Made by a program: the position numbers and the translations under genes. Source: Gemmatimonadota bacterium (GTDB lineage Bacteria; Gemmatimonadota; Gemmatimonadetes; Longimicrobiales; Gaopeijiaceae). From it: a DNA stretch of 63,424 bases. The stretch spans positions 1 to 63,424 of the forward strand of contig DQPL01000010.1 of assembly GCA_015664885.1 (NCBI GenBank). Reading direction: 5' to 3'. Below the pieces are notes generated by a model. It was given only the letters and a program-made list of their open reading frames with translations. It was not told the DNA's origin and searched no databases. Below, piece by piece: positions 18,238 to 26,576 of this stretch. Numbering within the stretch: the first letter of the stretch is position 1; each line of letters begins with the position of its first letter.

Positions 18238-20580
18238 GAGCTTCGGAAACAACTCGTCGTCCGGCAGCGGCTGCACCCCGAGCGCATTGAGCGTCATCGA
18301 CACCATGCGATACCGCCCTACAGTTGCGGCCACGCTCATCATCTGGTGCGTGTCGTAGTGCTCGGACAGCCTCGCCCAGGTCTCATCCGCGATCATCGCA
18401 TCGCGAAACATCTCGTCCGCGGCGTCGATGAGTGCCCTCTCGTAGTCGGACCAGCCGGGGGCATCCTTGCCCTGCGCGATCCAGAGAGGCTCGAGACCCC
18501 GATCACGGGCGCGCCCAACGCTGCCGACGTGCTTCGCCCATTCGTAGACCGCCTGCGCGTTCCATCCGGTGCGCAGGATGAGCAATTCCCGGTCGTGCGG
18601 GATCATTCGCGTGCGTTGGGGATTCATCACGTAGCTAGAGCCGCCAGCGTGCGCAGCCATCGCAGGATGCTGCTGGAAGGTGCGCGAGACACGCAATCCC
18701 CGGCCCTCCAAAGGCTCGACTCGAGGCACTGTGAGTCCTGGCTCCCGATCCGGCACGTCGATGAAGTACGCGACTTCGCCCATGGGGATGCGCGCCGTGG
18801 CGTCCTCGTCGGGCTGGATGCCGAGTGAGTTGAAGAGGATCGCGTGCGAGGTGGTCTCGTTCACGGTCGCGACGGCGTCCATGAGGTTGTGCATGTTGTA
18901 CCGCGTCGAGAGTACCTGCCACGTCTCGTCGGTGACCGACGAGTTGATGAAGAGCTGGTCGGCCAGTCCGAGCAGATGCGACTCGAACTCACCCCAACCC
19001 GCGGCGGGCCCTTCGGCAAGGTGCAGCACTTCGTTAGCGGTCAAGTCTGAATCGTTTGCCCGACTCGCGTGGGTGGCCCAGAGGCTGGCGCTTTGGGCGA
19101 GCCAGGCGGTACGCAGAATCAGAATCGCACGGTGCCGCGGAGATAGCGTACTCTCCTGTGCGAGGTAACGCCCGAACGGCAGGATCTGATCGGCCAGAGC
19201 GGGCACGCGCACGATCGTGCGCAGCACATTGTCGGAGTGACCGTCGCCTTGGTGCCGCTCGAATGCCGCCCGCTGATCCTCGGTCCACTCGGCCTCGGGC
19301 AGCGGTGGCAGTCGCGGCTCCGTCAGGCGTCCGGCGGCCGCACTCGTGCTTGGCGGGGCGGTGATCGCGTTGGCCGGCTCGATGCGTAGCAGCGCTCCGT
19401 CGTCCTCGTCCGTCAGCAGGTAGAGATAGCCATCCGGCCCCTGCACGACCTCGCGGATGCGTTGCCTGAGGTCGGTCAGCAACCACTCACGCCCGACCTC
19501 CTCACCCCGTCGGTTGAAGATGATTCGCTCCAGGTGTCCCGTTCGTTGCATGCGCCCAACCATCATGGAGCCGACGAACAGGTCGCCTTGCCACTGCGGA
19601 AAGTGCTCTCCGGTATAGAAGGTCAGCCCGGTCGGGGCGATCGACGGCCACCAGAGGATTTCGGGCTGCTCGAATTCCGCGAGCCATGGCGTGTCGGTCA
19701 CGGGGGCACCGTTGTATTGACGGCTGTAGGACGCGACCGGCCAGCCGTAGTTTCCGCCGGCTCGAATAATGTTGGTCTCGTCACCCCCCTGAGGCCCGTT
19801 CTCTGTGACCCACAGGTCTCCGGTCTCCGGATGGTACGCCAGCCCCATCTGATTCCGGTGCCCCAGCGAATAGATCTCGGGCAGATAGTCCGCGTCACCG
19901 AGGAACGGATTCCCTTCTGCGGGCCCACCATCTGCGTTTAGCCGCAGCAGCTTGCCGAAATGCGTGCTCGGGTCCTGTGCGTATTCTCCGGTGGAAGCGA
20001 ACACGTAGGAGCCGCCGACGCTCATGAAGAGCGTCCCGTCCGGAGCGAAGTGCAGCTTGGACGCTGCGATGCCGAGGTCCCACCCGTCCGCCGTGAAGAT
20101 GTCCTGAACATCGGTCAGTACGCCCCCCTCGAGGCGACCCCGGGCGAGCGCTACCGTCAGGCTATCTGATCCATCGCGCTCGAACGACTTGGTGTAGGTC
20201 AGGTACACGATGCGGTCGTCGTCAGGGTGGACCGCGATGTCCATCAGTCCGGCGCGAAGACTACGCGAGAACACTTCCGGCACACCCGTGATCTCCCGCT
20301 CCAGCAGCCGTCCGTCGCGAATCACGCGCACGGTGCCCCGGTCGCGTTCCGTCACCAGGATGTCGCCGTTGTCCCGGAACGCCATCCCCCATGGATGCGA
20401 GAGGCCGGTGGCGATGGGCACGACGCGAATACTGGCCTCGGCCGTTGGCAGCACTACTTGGTGGTCCAAAGCTGGTAGTGCCGGGACGCCATCACGCGCT
20501 TGGGCGGTGGCGGACCCGCCGAACAGGGCCAGGGCGAGTGGGAGCGCCAGCAGACGTCGGGCGCAAGTTGTGTAGCTCAT
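18226..20580 (-). CDS. Fusion: PQQ-dependent aldose sugar dehydrogenase-like domain plus two carboxymuconolactone-decarboxylase-like domains
   Basis: The start ATG at 20578-20580 has GGAGGA upstream and gives 784 aa with a signal peptide (LLALPLALALFGGSATAQ). Residues about 45-430 form a soluble glucose/sorbosone dehydrogenase propeller: GLSHPWGMAFRDNGDILVTE, LGHRNQMGLAYHPETGDLW, TENGPQGGDETN and GGNYGWP. Two CMD/AhpD-like helical domains follow, about 450-610 and 620-784. Each has the LILRT(A/G)W segment, and WATHAS or YEWAKHV retains the conserved His. Neither contains the CxxC pair of peroxidase-type AhpD. CMD-like domains normally act alone in the cytoplasm, so two copies tethered to a secreted propeller are unusual. 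Overall substrate unknown. Confidence 0.85.
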   Translation of the reverse strand: MSYTTCARRLLALPLALALFGGSATAQARDGVPALPALDHQVVLPTAEASIRVVPIATGLSHPWGMAFRDNGDILVTERDRGTVRVIRDGRLLEREITGVPEVFSRSLRAGLMDIAVHPDDDRIVYLTYTKSFERDGSDSLTVALARGRLEGGVLTDVQDIFTADGWDLGIAASKLHFAPDGTLFMSVGGSYVFASTGEYAQDPSTHFGKLLRLNADGGPAEGNPFLGDADYLPEIYSLGHRNQMGLAYHPETGDLWVTENGPQGGDETNIIRAGGNYGWPVASYSRQYNGAPVTDTPWLAEFEQPEILWWPSIAPTGLTFYTGEHFPQWQGDLFVGSMMVGRMQRTGHLERIIFNRRGEEVGREWLLTDLRQRIREVVQGPDGYLYLLTDEDDGALLRIEPANAITAPPSTSAAAGRLTEPRLPPLPEAEWTEDQRAAFERHQGDGHSDNVLRTIVRVPALADQILPFGRYLAQESTLSPRHRAILILRTAWLAQSASLWATHASRANDSDLTANEVLHLAEGPAAGWGEFESHLLGLADQLFINSSVTDETWQVLSTRYNMHNLMDAVATVNETTSHAILFNSLGIQPDEDATARIPMGEVAYFIDVPDREPGLTVPRVEPLEGRGLRVSRTFQQHPAMAAHAGGSSYVMNPQRTRMIPHDRELLILRTGWNAQAVYEWAKHVGSVGRARDRGLEPLWIAQGKDAPGWSDYERALIDAADEMFRDAMIADETWARLSEHYDTHQMMSVAATVGRYRMVSMTLNALGVQPLPDDELFPKLEGY

Positions 20581-20722
20581 GGCTCCTCCGATTGGGACCA
20601 TCAACCTACGGCGCACGTCGCGGTGGCGCGCCTGGCCACGCCCCGCTTCCTGCCACGCCACGTTCTCCTTGTCTGCCACTAGCGCGCTTCCTACTGTGCC
20701 TGGAGTCTCGATGGGAGAAAAG

Positions 20723-20883
20723 ATGAGCAGCCAACAGAAGTCTCGCCGGTCCTTTCTAATCGATTCGGTTTCCGGCATGGGGGGGGCTGGGTCGCGGCCA
20801 ACTACCCCGCCATCCTTGCGGCCGAAGAGTTCGTGCTCGCGGGTGCCGAAGCGGAGGAGCCGGCGCAGAGCGGGGAGGTCTGA
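20723..20883 (+). pseudogene. N-terminal remnant of a gluconate 2-dehydrogenase subunit 3-like protein
   Basis: ATG at 20723 after GGGAGAAAAG starts MSSQQKSRRSFLIDSVSGMG, a Tat signal. One base is missing in the G-run at about 20769-20776. With a ninth G the frame continues WVAANYPAILAAEEFVLAGA to a TGA at 20881-20883. Subunit 3 proteins of gluconate/2-keto-gluconate dehydrogenases begin this way and are about 180-200 aa, so only the signal and first helix remain. A GMC oxidoreductase subunit, the usual neighbour, is not present. Either a remnant or a corrupted gene start. Confidence 0.55.
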
Positions 20884-20891
20884 CGCGTAGC

Positions 20892-21440
20892 GTGAGCACA
20901 CCTCCCGAGCTTGAGCCGAAGCTGTGGTTGTCGCTCGAGGGGCGAATCACCAGACGGACGTTTTGGCTCTACTTCGTGGCACCGATCTGGGCCTTCGCGC
21001 TGCTGGCCGCCGGTCTGGATTTTGCGATGGGGGCTGCGCCCACAAACGCGCTCGCCGAGGCCATTCGCTCCAATTTCGGCGAGGCGGGCCTGGCCTTCAG
21101 TGCGTTTTCGGGGCCCGCCTCGAATGTCGCGGCACTCATCTATATATGGCCGGTGACGGTCGGATTCGTGAAGCGCCTCCACGATATCAACTTCTCCGGC
21201 TGGTTCTATGCGGCGGTCTTCTCCATCACTGCCGGTTCCTGGGCGTTTTTCTTGATGTCCGCTGGATCGGGCTGGTCCATCGCCATCGTGGTTTTGACCT
21301 ATTTGGCGGCGGTTCCGCTCAGCATCGTAGTGTACGTCGTCAGGGGAACGGCGGGGCCGAACACCTACGGGCCTGATCCACTAGGGCGAAGCGCATCAGG
21401 CGATTCGCCGCCCGATCCGTCGTCGGCCCCGACCAGCTGA
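20892..21440 (+). CDS. DUF805 inner-membrane protein
   Basis: Protein of 182 aa from a GTG start. Residues about 13-30 (LSLEGRITRRTFWLYFV) are the typical DUF805 lead-in. Four hydrophobic helices follow, with the conserved VGFVKRLHDINFSGWFY and VRGTAGPNTYGPDPLG. DUF805 proteins are small membrane proteins of unknown function, sometimes linked to phage or envelope stress. The C-terminal tail is Pro/Ser-rich. The gene starts 8 bases after the truncated gene at 20723-20883 and converges with a metallo-hydrolase gene. Confidence 0.85.
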   Translation: MSTPPELEPKLWLSLEGRITRRTFWLYFVAPIWAFALLAAGLDFAMGAAPTNALAEAIRSNFGEAGLAFSAFSGPASNVAALIYIWPVTVGFVKRLHDINFSGWFYAAVFSITAGSWAFFLMSAGSGWSIAIVVLTYLAAVPLSIVVYVVRGTAGPNTYGPDPLGRSASGDSPPDPSSAPTS

Positions 21441-21461
21441 AGCCCGAAGCCCTCCCGACCC

Positions 21462-22352
21462 TCAGCGCAGGTCTACGTAGGCGGCCCTCACCCAGCGCTC
21501 CGTGCCGGCTCCCGGAGGTGCGAAGCCCTGCGTCGGATTAGCGGCGACGACTTCATCTTCCGACATCCCCTCTGCGATCTGACCGAGCATCCTGTCCCGG
21601 ATGGTCACGAGCATCGAGCGATATTCGAGCAGATCCGTGCGCGTCGAGAGTTGGCCGTGGCCCGGGATAATCGTCGTATTGTCACTGATCAGACCGGCGA
21701 CGCCCCACAGGACGTCGATCATCCCGCTGAGCTGACCTCCGTTGGGCCCATCGATGAACGGCAGCCCGTAGCGCACGAAGACGTCACCCGTGTGGATGAC
21801 GTTCGCATCACGGAAAAACACCACGGCGTCGCCGTCCGTATGTGCCGGTCCGAAGTGCACGATGTCGATCGCGTTGTCGTTGTAGTGGAAGCGAACGGAC
21901 TCCCCGAACGTGATCTTCGGCAATCCTTCCTTCGAGTAGGCCTCCTGCAGCCGGCCGTTCAGCGAAATGATCTGGCTCGTCTCCATGCGGCGTCGGCTGT
22001 TTTCGTGGGCAATGATCCGCGCCCCGGCCCGCCCGAAGTTTTCGTTTCCGTCGGTGTGGTCGTAGTGCCAGTGGCTGTTGACGACGAATTCGACGGGTTT
22101 ATCGGTCAATTCAGCGATTGCGGCGACGATCTTGTCCGTTAGCGGCGCGAACTGGTCGTCGACGATGAACGTGCCGTCGTCCCCGATCGAGACGCCGATG
22201 TTTCCGCCGCTTCCCTGAAGAACATAGATCGACTCCGTCACCTGCAACGTGCGAATCTGGACGTTATCGAAGTTCTGGGCCGAACCCAGCGCGGGGTAGA
22301 CCAGGAGCCCGCAGACTAGGAGCCCGAGCACGGCAGACGTCGTGCGCTTCAT
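21462..22352 (-). CDS. Secreted metallo-beta-lactamase-fold hydrolase
   Basis: The start at 22352 (MKRTTSAVLGLL) lies 8 nt after a GGAG; an ATG two codons upstream is also possible. The protein has 296 aa with a signal peptide ending LGSAQ. The metal-site motif is VNSHWHYDHTDG (HxHxDH). Further ligands are in FGPAHTDGDAVVFF and IIPGHGQLSTR. NSHWHYDH with AHTDGD is typical of the secreted group related to quinoprotein-relay proteins and B3-type lactamases. Substrate unknown. The gene is divergent from the PQQ propeller at 22634, with about 280 bp between them for promoters. Confidence 0.88.
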   Translation of the reverse strand: MKRTTSAVLGLLVCGLLVYPALGSAQNFDNVQIRTLQVTESIYVLQGSGGNIGVSIGDDGTFIVDDQFAPLTDKIVAAIAELTDKPVEFVVNSHWHYDHTDGNENFGRAGARIIAHENSRRRMETSQIISLNGRLQEAYSKEGLPKITFGESVRFHYNDNAIDIVHFGPAHTDGDAVVFFRDANVIHTGDVFVRYGLPFIDGPNGGQLSGMIDVLWGVAGLISDNTTIIPGHGQLSTRTDLLEYRSMLVTIRDRMLGQIAEGMSEDEVVAANPTQGFAPPGAGTERWVRAAYVDLR

Positions 22353-22633
22353 GATCATTTCTCCGGTTCGCACGTGTTCCTTCTCTCTCGCAGGGCAGCA
22401 TAAGTGCGGCCCACCGGCATTCTGAGCTGCGATCCTAGTTGGCGCCAGGCGCGTGCGTGGTGGTCCGTGCGACTGCTCCTGTGTCTTTGCACTGATCCGA
22501 GCCGGCACCGTACGTTGCACACGTAGTACTCGACGGCGCTGATCTTCCCGGCGATGCCCAACTAATCGGCGCACCTAGCTGTCAGGATTATCGACCTCAA
22601 GCAGGCGATCCGGACCACGCAACCAAGACGATC

Positions 22634-24727
22634 ATGACCAACGACAAGTGCTTACGCCCATGGCGTCTGTCCTCCTTCATCTCGCTCTCAGCGGCCCTCG
22701 GCGTACTGCTCTCGGTGCCGTCGGCAGTCGCTGCACAGGGACCGGGGACCGAAAACGCCGAGTGGACGTTCCTAGGCGGAGACGCGTGGCACACGCGCTA
22801 CACGCCGGCGACCGAAATCACGGCCGACAACTTCGGGGATCTCGAAGTTCTCTGGGAGTGGAACGCGGAGAGCTTCGGTTCGAGCACATCACGTGCGACG
22901 CCGACCATGGTGGACGGCAAGCTGATCACGGTCACGGGATACCGCCGGCACGTCGTGGCTCTCGATCCTGCGACCGGCCGTCTCCTGTGGAGTTTCACGG
23001 AGCCCAATACGGCTCGCTGGGAATACTCCATGCGCGCCGGTTACGGAAAGGGCATCGCGTACGGAGAGATCGACGGCAGGGGCGTCGTCTACATCTCGAC
23101 GCCTGGTTACTTCCTGCACGCGCTGGATGCGGAGACCGGTCACCCTTTGGAAGGCTGGGGCAAGAGCGTGCCGATCCCCGGTTTCCCCAAGTCCGGCAGC
23201 GTGGACATGCTCGCAGATCTGATCCAGGGCTGGGAGCCGTGGGAGAGCCTGAATCAGGAGTACGATCCCTACGAGGGCATTCCGTTGGAGATCGGGTACA
23301 TCACCACTTCATCGCCGCCCATCGTGGTCAACGACGTCGTGATCGTCGGGAACTCGGCCGAGCAGGGCTACAACCAGACTCGGGTCGAGATGATCCCGGG
23401 TGACATTATGGCATACGACGCTCGCACCGGCGACCTCAAGTGGAAGTTCCACGTCATCCCGCGCCCGGGTGAGTTCGGCCACGAGACCTGGGAGAACGAC
23501 GCCTGGGAGTGGACCGGCGACGTGTCGTCGTGGGCGCCCATGGCTGCCGACCCGGAGCTCGGACTCGTCTACATCCCGACCAACGGCGCCACCATGGACT
23601 TTTACGGTGGCTTCCGTCCGGGGGACAACCTCTTCAGCACGAGCCTTATCGCGCTGGACGTCGAGACCGGCGAACGGCGTTGGCACTACCAATTCGTGCA
23701 TCACGACATCTGGAACTACGACACGCCCACGGCCCCGATCCTGATGGACGTCACGGTCGATGGCGAAGAGATCAAGGGACTGTTCCAGGCCACCAAGCAA
23801 GCCTTCCTCTACGCGCTCAACCGCGAGACCGGCGAGCCCATCTGGCCGATCGAAGAGCGAGCGGTGCCGCAGTCGAAAGTGCCGGGTGAGACGCTGGCGG
23901 CCACGCAGCCGTTCCCGACCAAGCCGGCTCCCTACGACCTGCAAGGACGGACCGAAGACCAGCTCATCGATTACACGCCCGAGATCCGACGACGGGCGCT
24001 AGAGATCGCGCAGAACGCCAACATGTTCGCGCCGTTCTTTAATCCACCGACTCATGTGGGCGATCCAGCCGGGCCTGGCCGGATCTGTCCCGGTGATACC
24101 GGTGGCGTGAACATCACCGGCCCTGCCGTGGCGGACCCCGTAGAGGGCGTGATCTTCATCACCTCGCACAGTGGATGTGGGTCTGTCACACTGGCCCCCG
24201 GCGTCGAGTCGCCATTGGACGGCCCCGAGCAGACGGGCGTGACCCATTCCGATTGGGCTCGGAGTCGCAGTGGTCGGGGTCGCGGTCGAGGGAGGGGTGG
24301 TGGCCCCCCGACGAGCCTCGACGGCCTTTCGGTCTTCAAGGGGCCCCTCGGGCGCATCAGCGCGATCGATCTGAACACCGGTGAGTACTTGTGGGTGATC
24401 CCCCACGGTGACGCTCCGGAGGATCAACAGGAGCGTATCCGCAATCACCCGCTGCTCCAGGGAGTCGAGGGCGTTCAGGCGAACCAGGGCAGGCGAGGGC
24501 ACTCGGCGATGGTGGCGACGCCTACGCTGCTCTTGGCTTCAGGCCAGATCAGTGACGGCACGCCTAACCTGTTTGCCATCGACAAGCGCACAGGGGAGCG
24601 TGTCGGATCTGTGGAGCTGCCGGGTGGCACACGCTACGGCATGTCGAGCTGGGTTCACGAAGGCAAACAGTACGTGGTCATCCAGCTCAATGACGGCCTG
24701 GCGGTGATGGGCCTACCGGGCTCCTAA
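22634..24727 (+). CDS. Secreted PQQ-dependent dehydrogenase (quinoprotein propeller)
   Basis: Protein of 697 aa with a signal peptide ([18 protein letters not shown]) and no membrane anchor domain. Repeated tryptophan-docking motifs ([54 protein letters not shown]) mark an eight-bladed PQQ propeller. [15 protein letters not shown] contains the expected catalytic Asp. The order of motifs is that of quinoprotein glucose/quinate-type dehydrogenases. An unusual [16 protein letters not shown] insertion lies near residue 545. Electrons would pass from PQQH2 to quinone or cytochrome. It ends at a strong terminator hairpin. Confidence 0.88.
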   Translation: MTNDKCLRPWRLSSFISLSAALGVLLSVPSAVAAQGPGTENAEWTFLGGDAWHTRYTPATEITADNFGDLEVLWEWNAESFGSSTSRATPTMVDGKLITVTGYRRHVVALDPATGRLLWSFTEPNTARWEYSMRAGYGKGIAYGEIDGRGVVYISTPGYFLHALDAETGHPLEGWGKSVPIPGFPKSGSVDMLADLIQGWEPWESLNQEYDPYEGIPLEIGYITTSSPPIVVNDVVIVGNSAEQGYNQTRVEMIPGDIMAYDARTGDLKWKFHVIPRPGEFGHETWENDAWEWTGDVSSWAPMAADPELGLVYIPTNGATMDFYGGFRPGDNLFSTSLIALDVETGERRWHYQFVHHDIWNYDTPTAPILMDVTVDGEEIKGLFQATKQAFLYALNRETGEPIWPIEERAVPQSKVPGETLAATQPFPTKPAPYDLQGRTEDQLIDYTPEIRRRALEIAQNANMFAPFFNPPTHVGDPAGPGRICPGDTGGVNITGPAVADPVEGVIFITSHSGCGSVTLAPGVESPLDGPEQTGVTHSDWARSRSGRGRGRGRGGGPPTSLDGLSVFKGPLGRISAIDLNTGEYLWVIPHGDAPEDQQERIRNHPLLQGVEGVQANQGRRGHSAMVATPTLLLASGQISDGTPNLFAIDKRTGERVGSVELPGGTRYGMSSWVHEGKQYVVIQLNDGLAVMGLPGS

Positions 24728-24739
24728 CGGTGCGGTTCT

Positions 24740-24767
24740 AGGGGCGTTGGACTCTCCCAGCGCCCCT
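24740..24767. terminator. Bidirectional terminator hairpin
   Basis: AGGGGCGTTGG (24740-24750) pairs over 11 bp with CCAGCGCCCCT (24757-24767), with one T-G wobble, a 6-base loop and a short TTT on the plus-strand side. It lies exactly between the convergent genes ending at 24727 and 24768. Confidence 0.75.
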
Positions 24768-26459
24768 TTAGTTCCGCGCGATTTCGATGCCGAGCAGTCG
24801 GGCGCGAAGGTCGAGTTGGATCCGCAATGGGTAGACTTGCGATCGCTCCTCATCGAGTTCGCCGTGGACCTCGAGGGCGATGTCGGTAGGGACCTGGCAG
24901 AACATGTAGTGGCCTCTGGCGTCGGACGTCGTTTCCAGGCCGGACGAGTCGCCGCCGAAGAGCACGAGGCGGTTCACTGTGCGCAGCTGATAGTCCGTCC
25001 AAAGGACACGTACACTCGCCCCTGAGACCGGGCGGCCGCGGGCGTCGATTACGCGCCCGAGCAGCACCACCGAGGTTTCGGGACGCGGCTGTCCCCTGCA
25101 GGCGTCGAACAGGACGTCACCCACCGACGGCAGGTGATGGTCGAGCGTGGTCATCTCGCCTCGGATGACGTCACGCGCGAGCAGATCTGACGCGAAACCG
25201 TATTGCTCGAGCACCGGATCCACGAAACGCACCTGGAAGCGACCCGGGTTGAGCCCGGTGATGCTGTAGCGGCCCTCGGCGTTGGTGAAGACCTCCTGGC
25301 TGGAACCGACCACACCTACGCGAACCCCCCGCCTCGCCATGCCGAGGCTGTCGACTACCACGCCCTCGACACCGCCTGTCTGCACGCCCAGTGCGAGACT
25401 ACGACCTCCGGCTTCTCGTGCCTCCAGGACGCGTCCCCCAGTCACATGGAAGCCGTTCACAGAGCGACGTGGGTTTCCCTGGAAGTCCGTGCCCAGCGCG
25501 ACGACCGGCATGCGGATCCACCACTCGGGAACGATCCACATGCCACTCGGCATCCTCCGAAAATCCACACGGCCACCGACGTCGCTCGACGAGATGGCCC
25601 GATCGAGGTACTCGTAGTGGAAGTCGAGCCAACGCAGTTCGGCGGTCTCTCTGTCGATCCACATCGTGCCGGCGATGTCCACCACGCTCTTGTCGTCCCC
25701 GGTGGGTTCGAAGGCCAACCCGATCAGGCCTTCGCTCGTGCCGTCGTCGCGCGCCAATCGGAAGCAGTGCGAATCCAGAAAGGCGTCCGATAGCAGCACC
25801 GTTGCGTTGGGTGCGTAGTAGACCTGATCCCGACCATCGGCCTGGACGAAGCCGTTGTTCATAAGGTCTTCAGCCGGACGGCTGTCGAAGGGCGTACGCA
25901 TATAGCCTTCGCGGTGCGTCTCTTGCTCGCTGAGGATCGTGTAGGTCGTATCGAGTCGACGGTCGTAAACCATCGTCTCGTAACGGTACGCGCCCTGCTC
26001 ATCCGTAAAGGCTGCCGCGCTGAGTGCTTTGCGGGCCTCGTCCCACACGACAGCGATCGCCAGCCCTTCTTCCTGCGGATGTAGCGTGCAGCGTCCACCA
26101 TCCAGCTCGACCGCGATGCCTTCGAGTTGGATCGCGCTCGACTCGAGGTTGATGTCCTGCGACACGGCCATGCCATCGGCCACCTCGAACACTTCGCTCT
26201 CGCCGGTCGTCATCCCGATCATCTCGACGCGCACTCGGTAGATCGCCGGCGGCATGCCGATGAAGAGTGCGCGGCCCCTCTCGTCGGTGAGTGCATTCTT
26301 AACGATGGAGCCGGACGAGTCGACGAGGTGGGTGAGCGCTCCGAACACGGGAGTGGCTCCCGGCCCGCGCACGCGGACTACGACGGTCTGGGCCGACACG
26401 GCCAGGGGCAGCAGCGAGAAGGCCGCGGCCAACACGTACAGCGCGCGCGATCGGTTCAT
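24768..26459 (-). CDS. Secreted protein with carboxypeptidase-regulatory-like (CarboxypepD_reg) repeats
   Basis: Starting at MNRSRALYVLAAAFSLLPLA (ATG at 26457-26459) the protein has 563 aa with a signal peptide ending VSAQ. Three transthyretin-like beta domains are seen. The first spans about residues 22-95 (TPVFGALTHLVDSSGS, LTDERGRALFIGMPPAIYRV). The second is about 360-430 (GVVVDSLGMARRGVRVGVVG, NAEGRYSITGLNPGRF). The third is about 460-540 (GRVIDARGRPVSGASVRVLW, DARGHYMFCQVP). A central region of about 250 residues has no recognised motif. Such proteins bind or anchor at the envelope and lack catalytic residues of their own. The gene is divergent from the PSD1 gene. Confidence 0.8.
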   Translation of the reverse strand: MNRSRALYVLAAAFSLLPLAVSAQTVVVRVRGPGATPVFGALTHLVDSSGSIVKNALTDERGRALFIGMPPAIYRVRVEMIGMTTGESEVFEVADGMAVSQDINLESSAIQLEGIAVELDGGRCTLHPQEEGLAIAVVWDEARKALSAAAFTDEQGAYRYETMVYDRRLDTTYTILSEQETHREGYMRTPFDSRPAEDLMNNGFVQADGRDQVYYAPNATVLLSDAFLDSHCFRLARDDGTSEGLIGLAFEPTGDDKSVVDIAGTMWIDRETAELRWLDFHYEYLDRAISSSDVGGRVDFRRMPSGMWIVPEWWIRMPVVALGTDFQGNPRRSVNGFHVTGGRVLEAREAGGRSLALGVQTGGVEGVVVDSLGMARRGVRVGVVGSSQEVFTNAEGRYSITGLNPGRFQVRFVDPVLEQYGFASDLLARDVIRGEMTTLDHHLPSVGDVLFDACRGQPRPETSVVLLGRVIDARGRPVSGASVRVLWTDYQLRTVNRLVLFGGDSSGLETTSDARGHYMFCQVPTDIALEVHGELDEERSQVYPLRIQLDLRARLLGIEIARN

Positions 26460-26576
26460 TCCTGTACGGACCCGGCTGGTACCGGTCCTGTTCCCAAACG
26501 TGATGGCGCTCCCTATTCTTGCACGAAGAACCCCTGAGCGGCGTTCTCGTCGCAGGGGGATCAAGACGAGGTGGCA

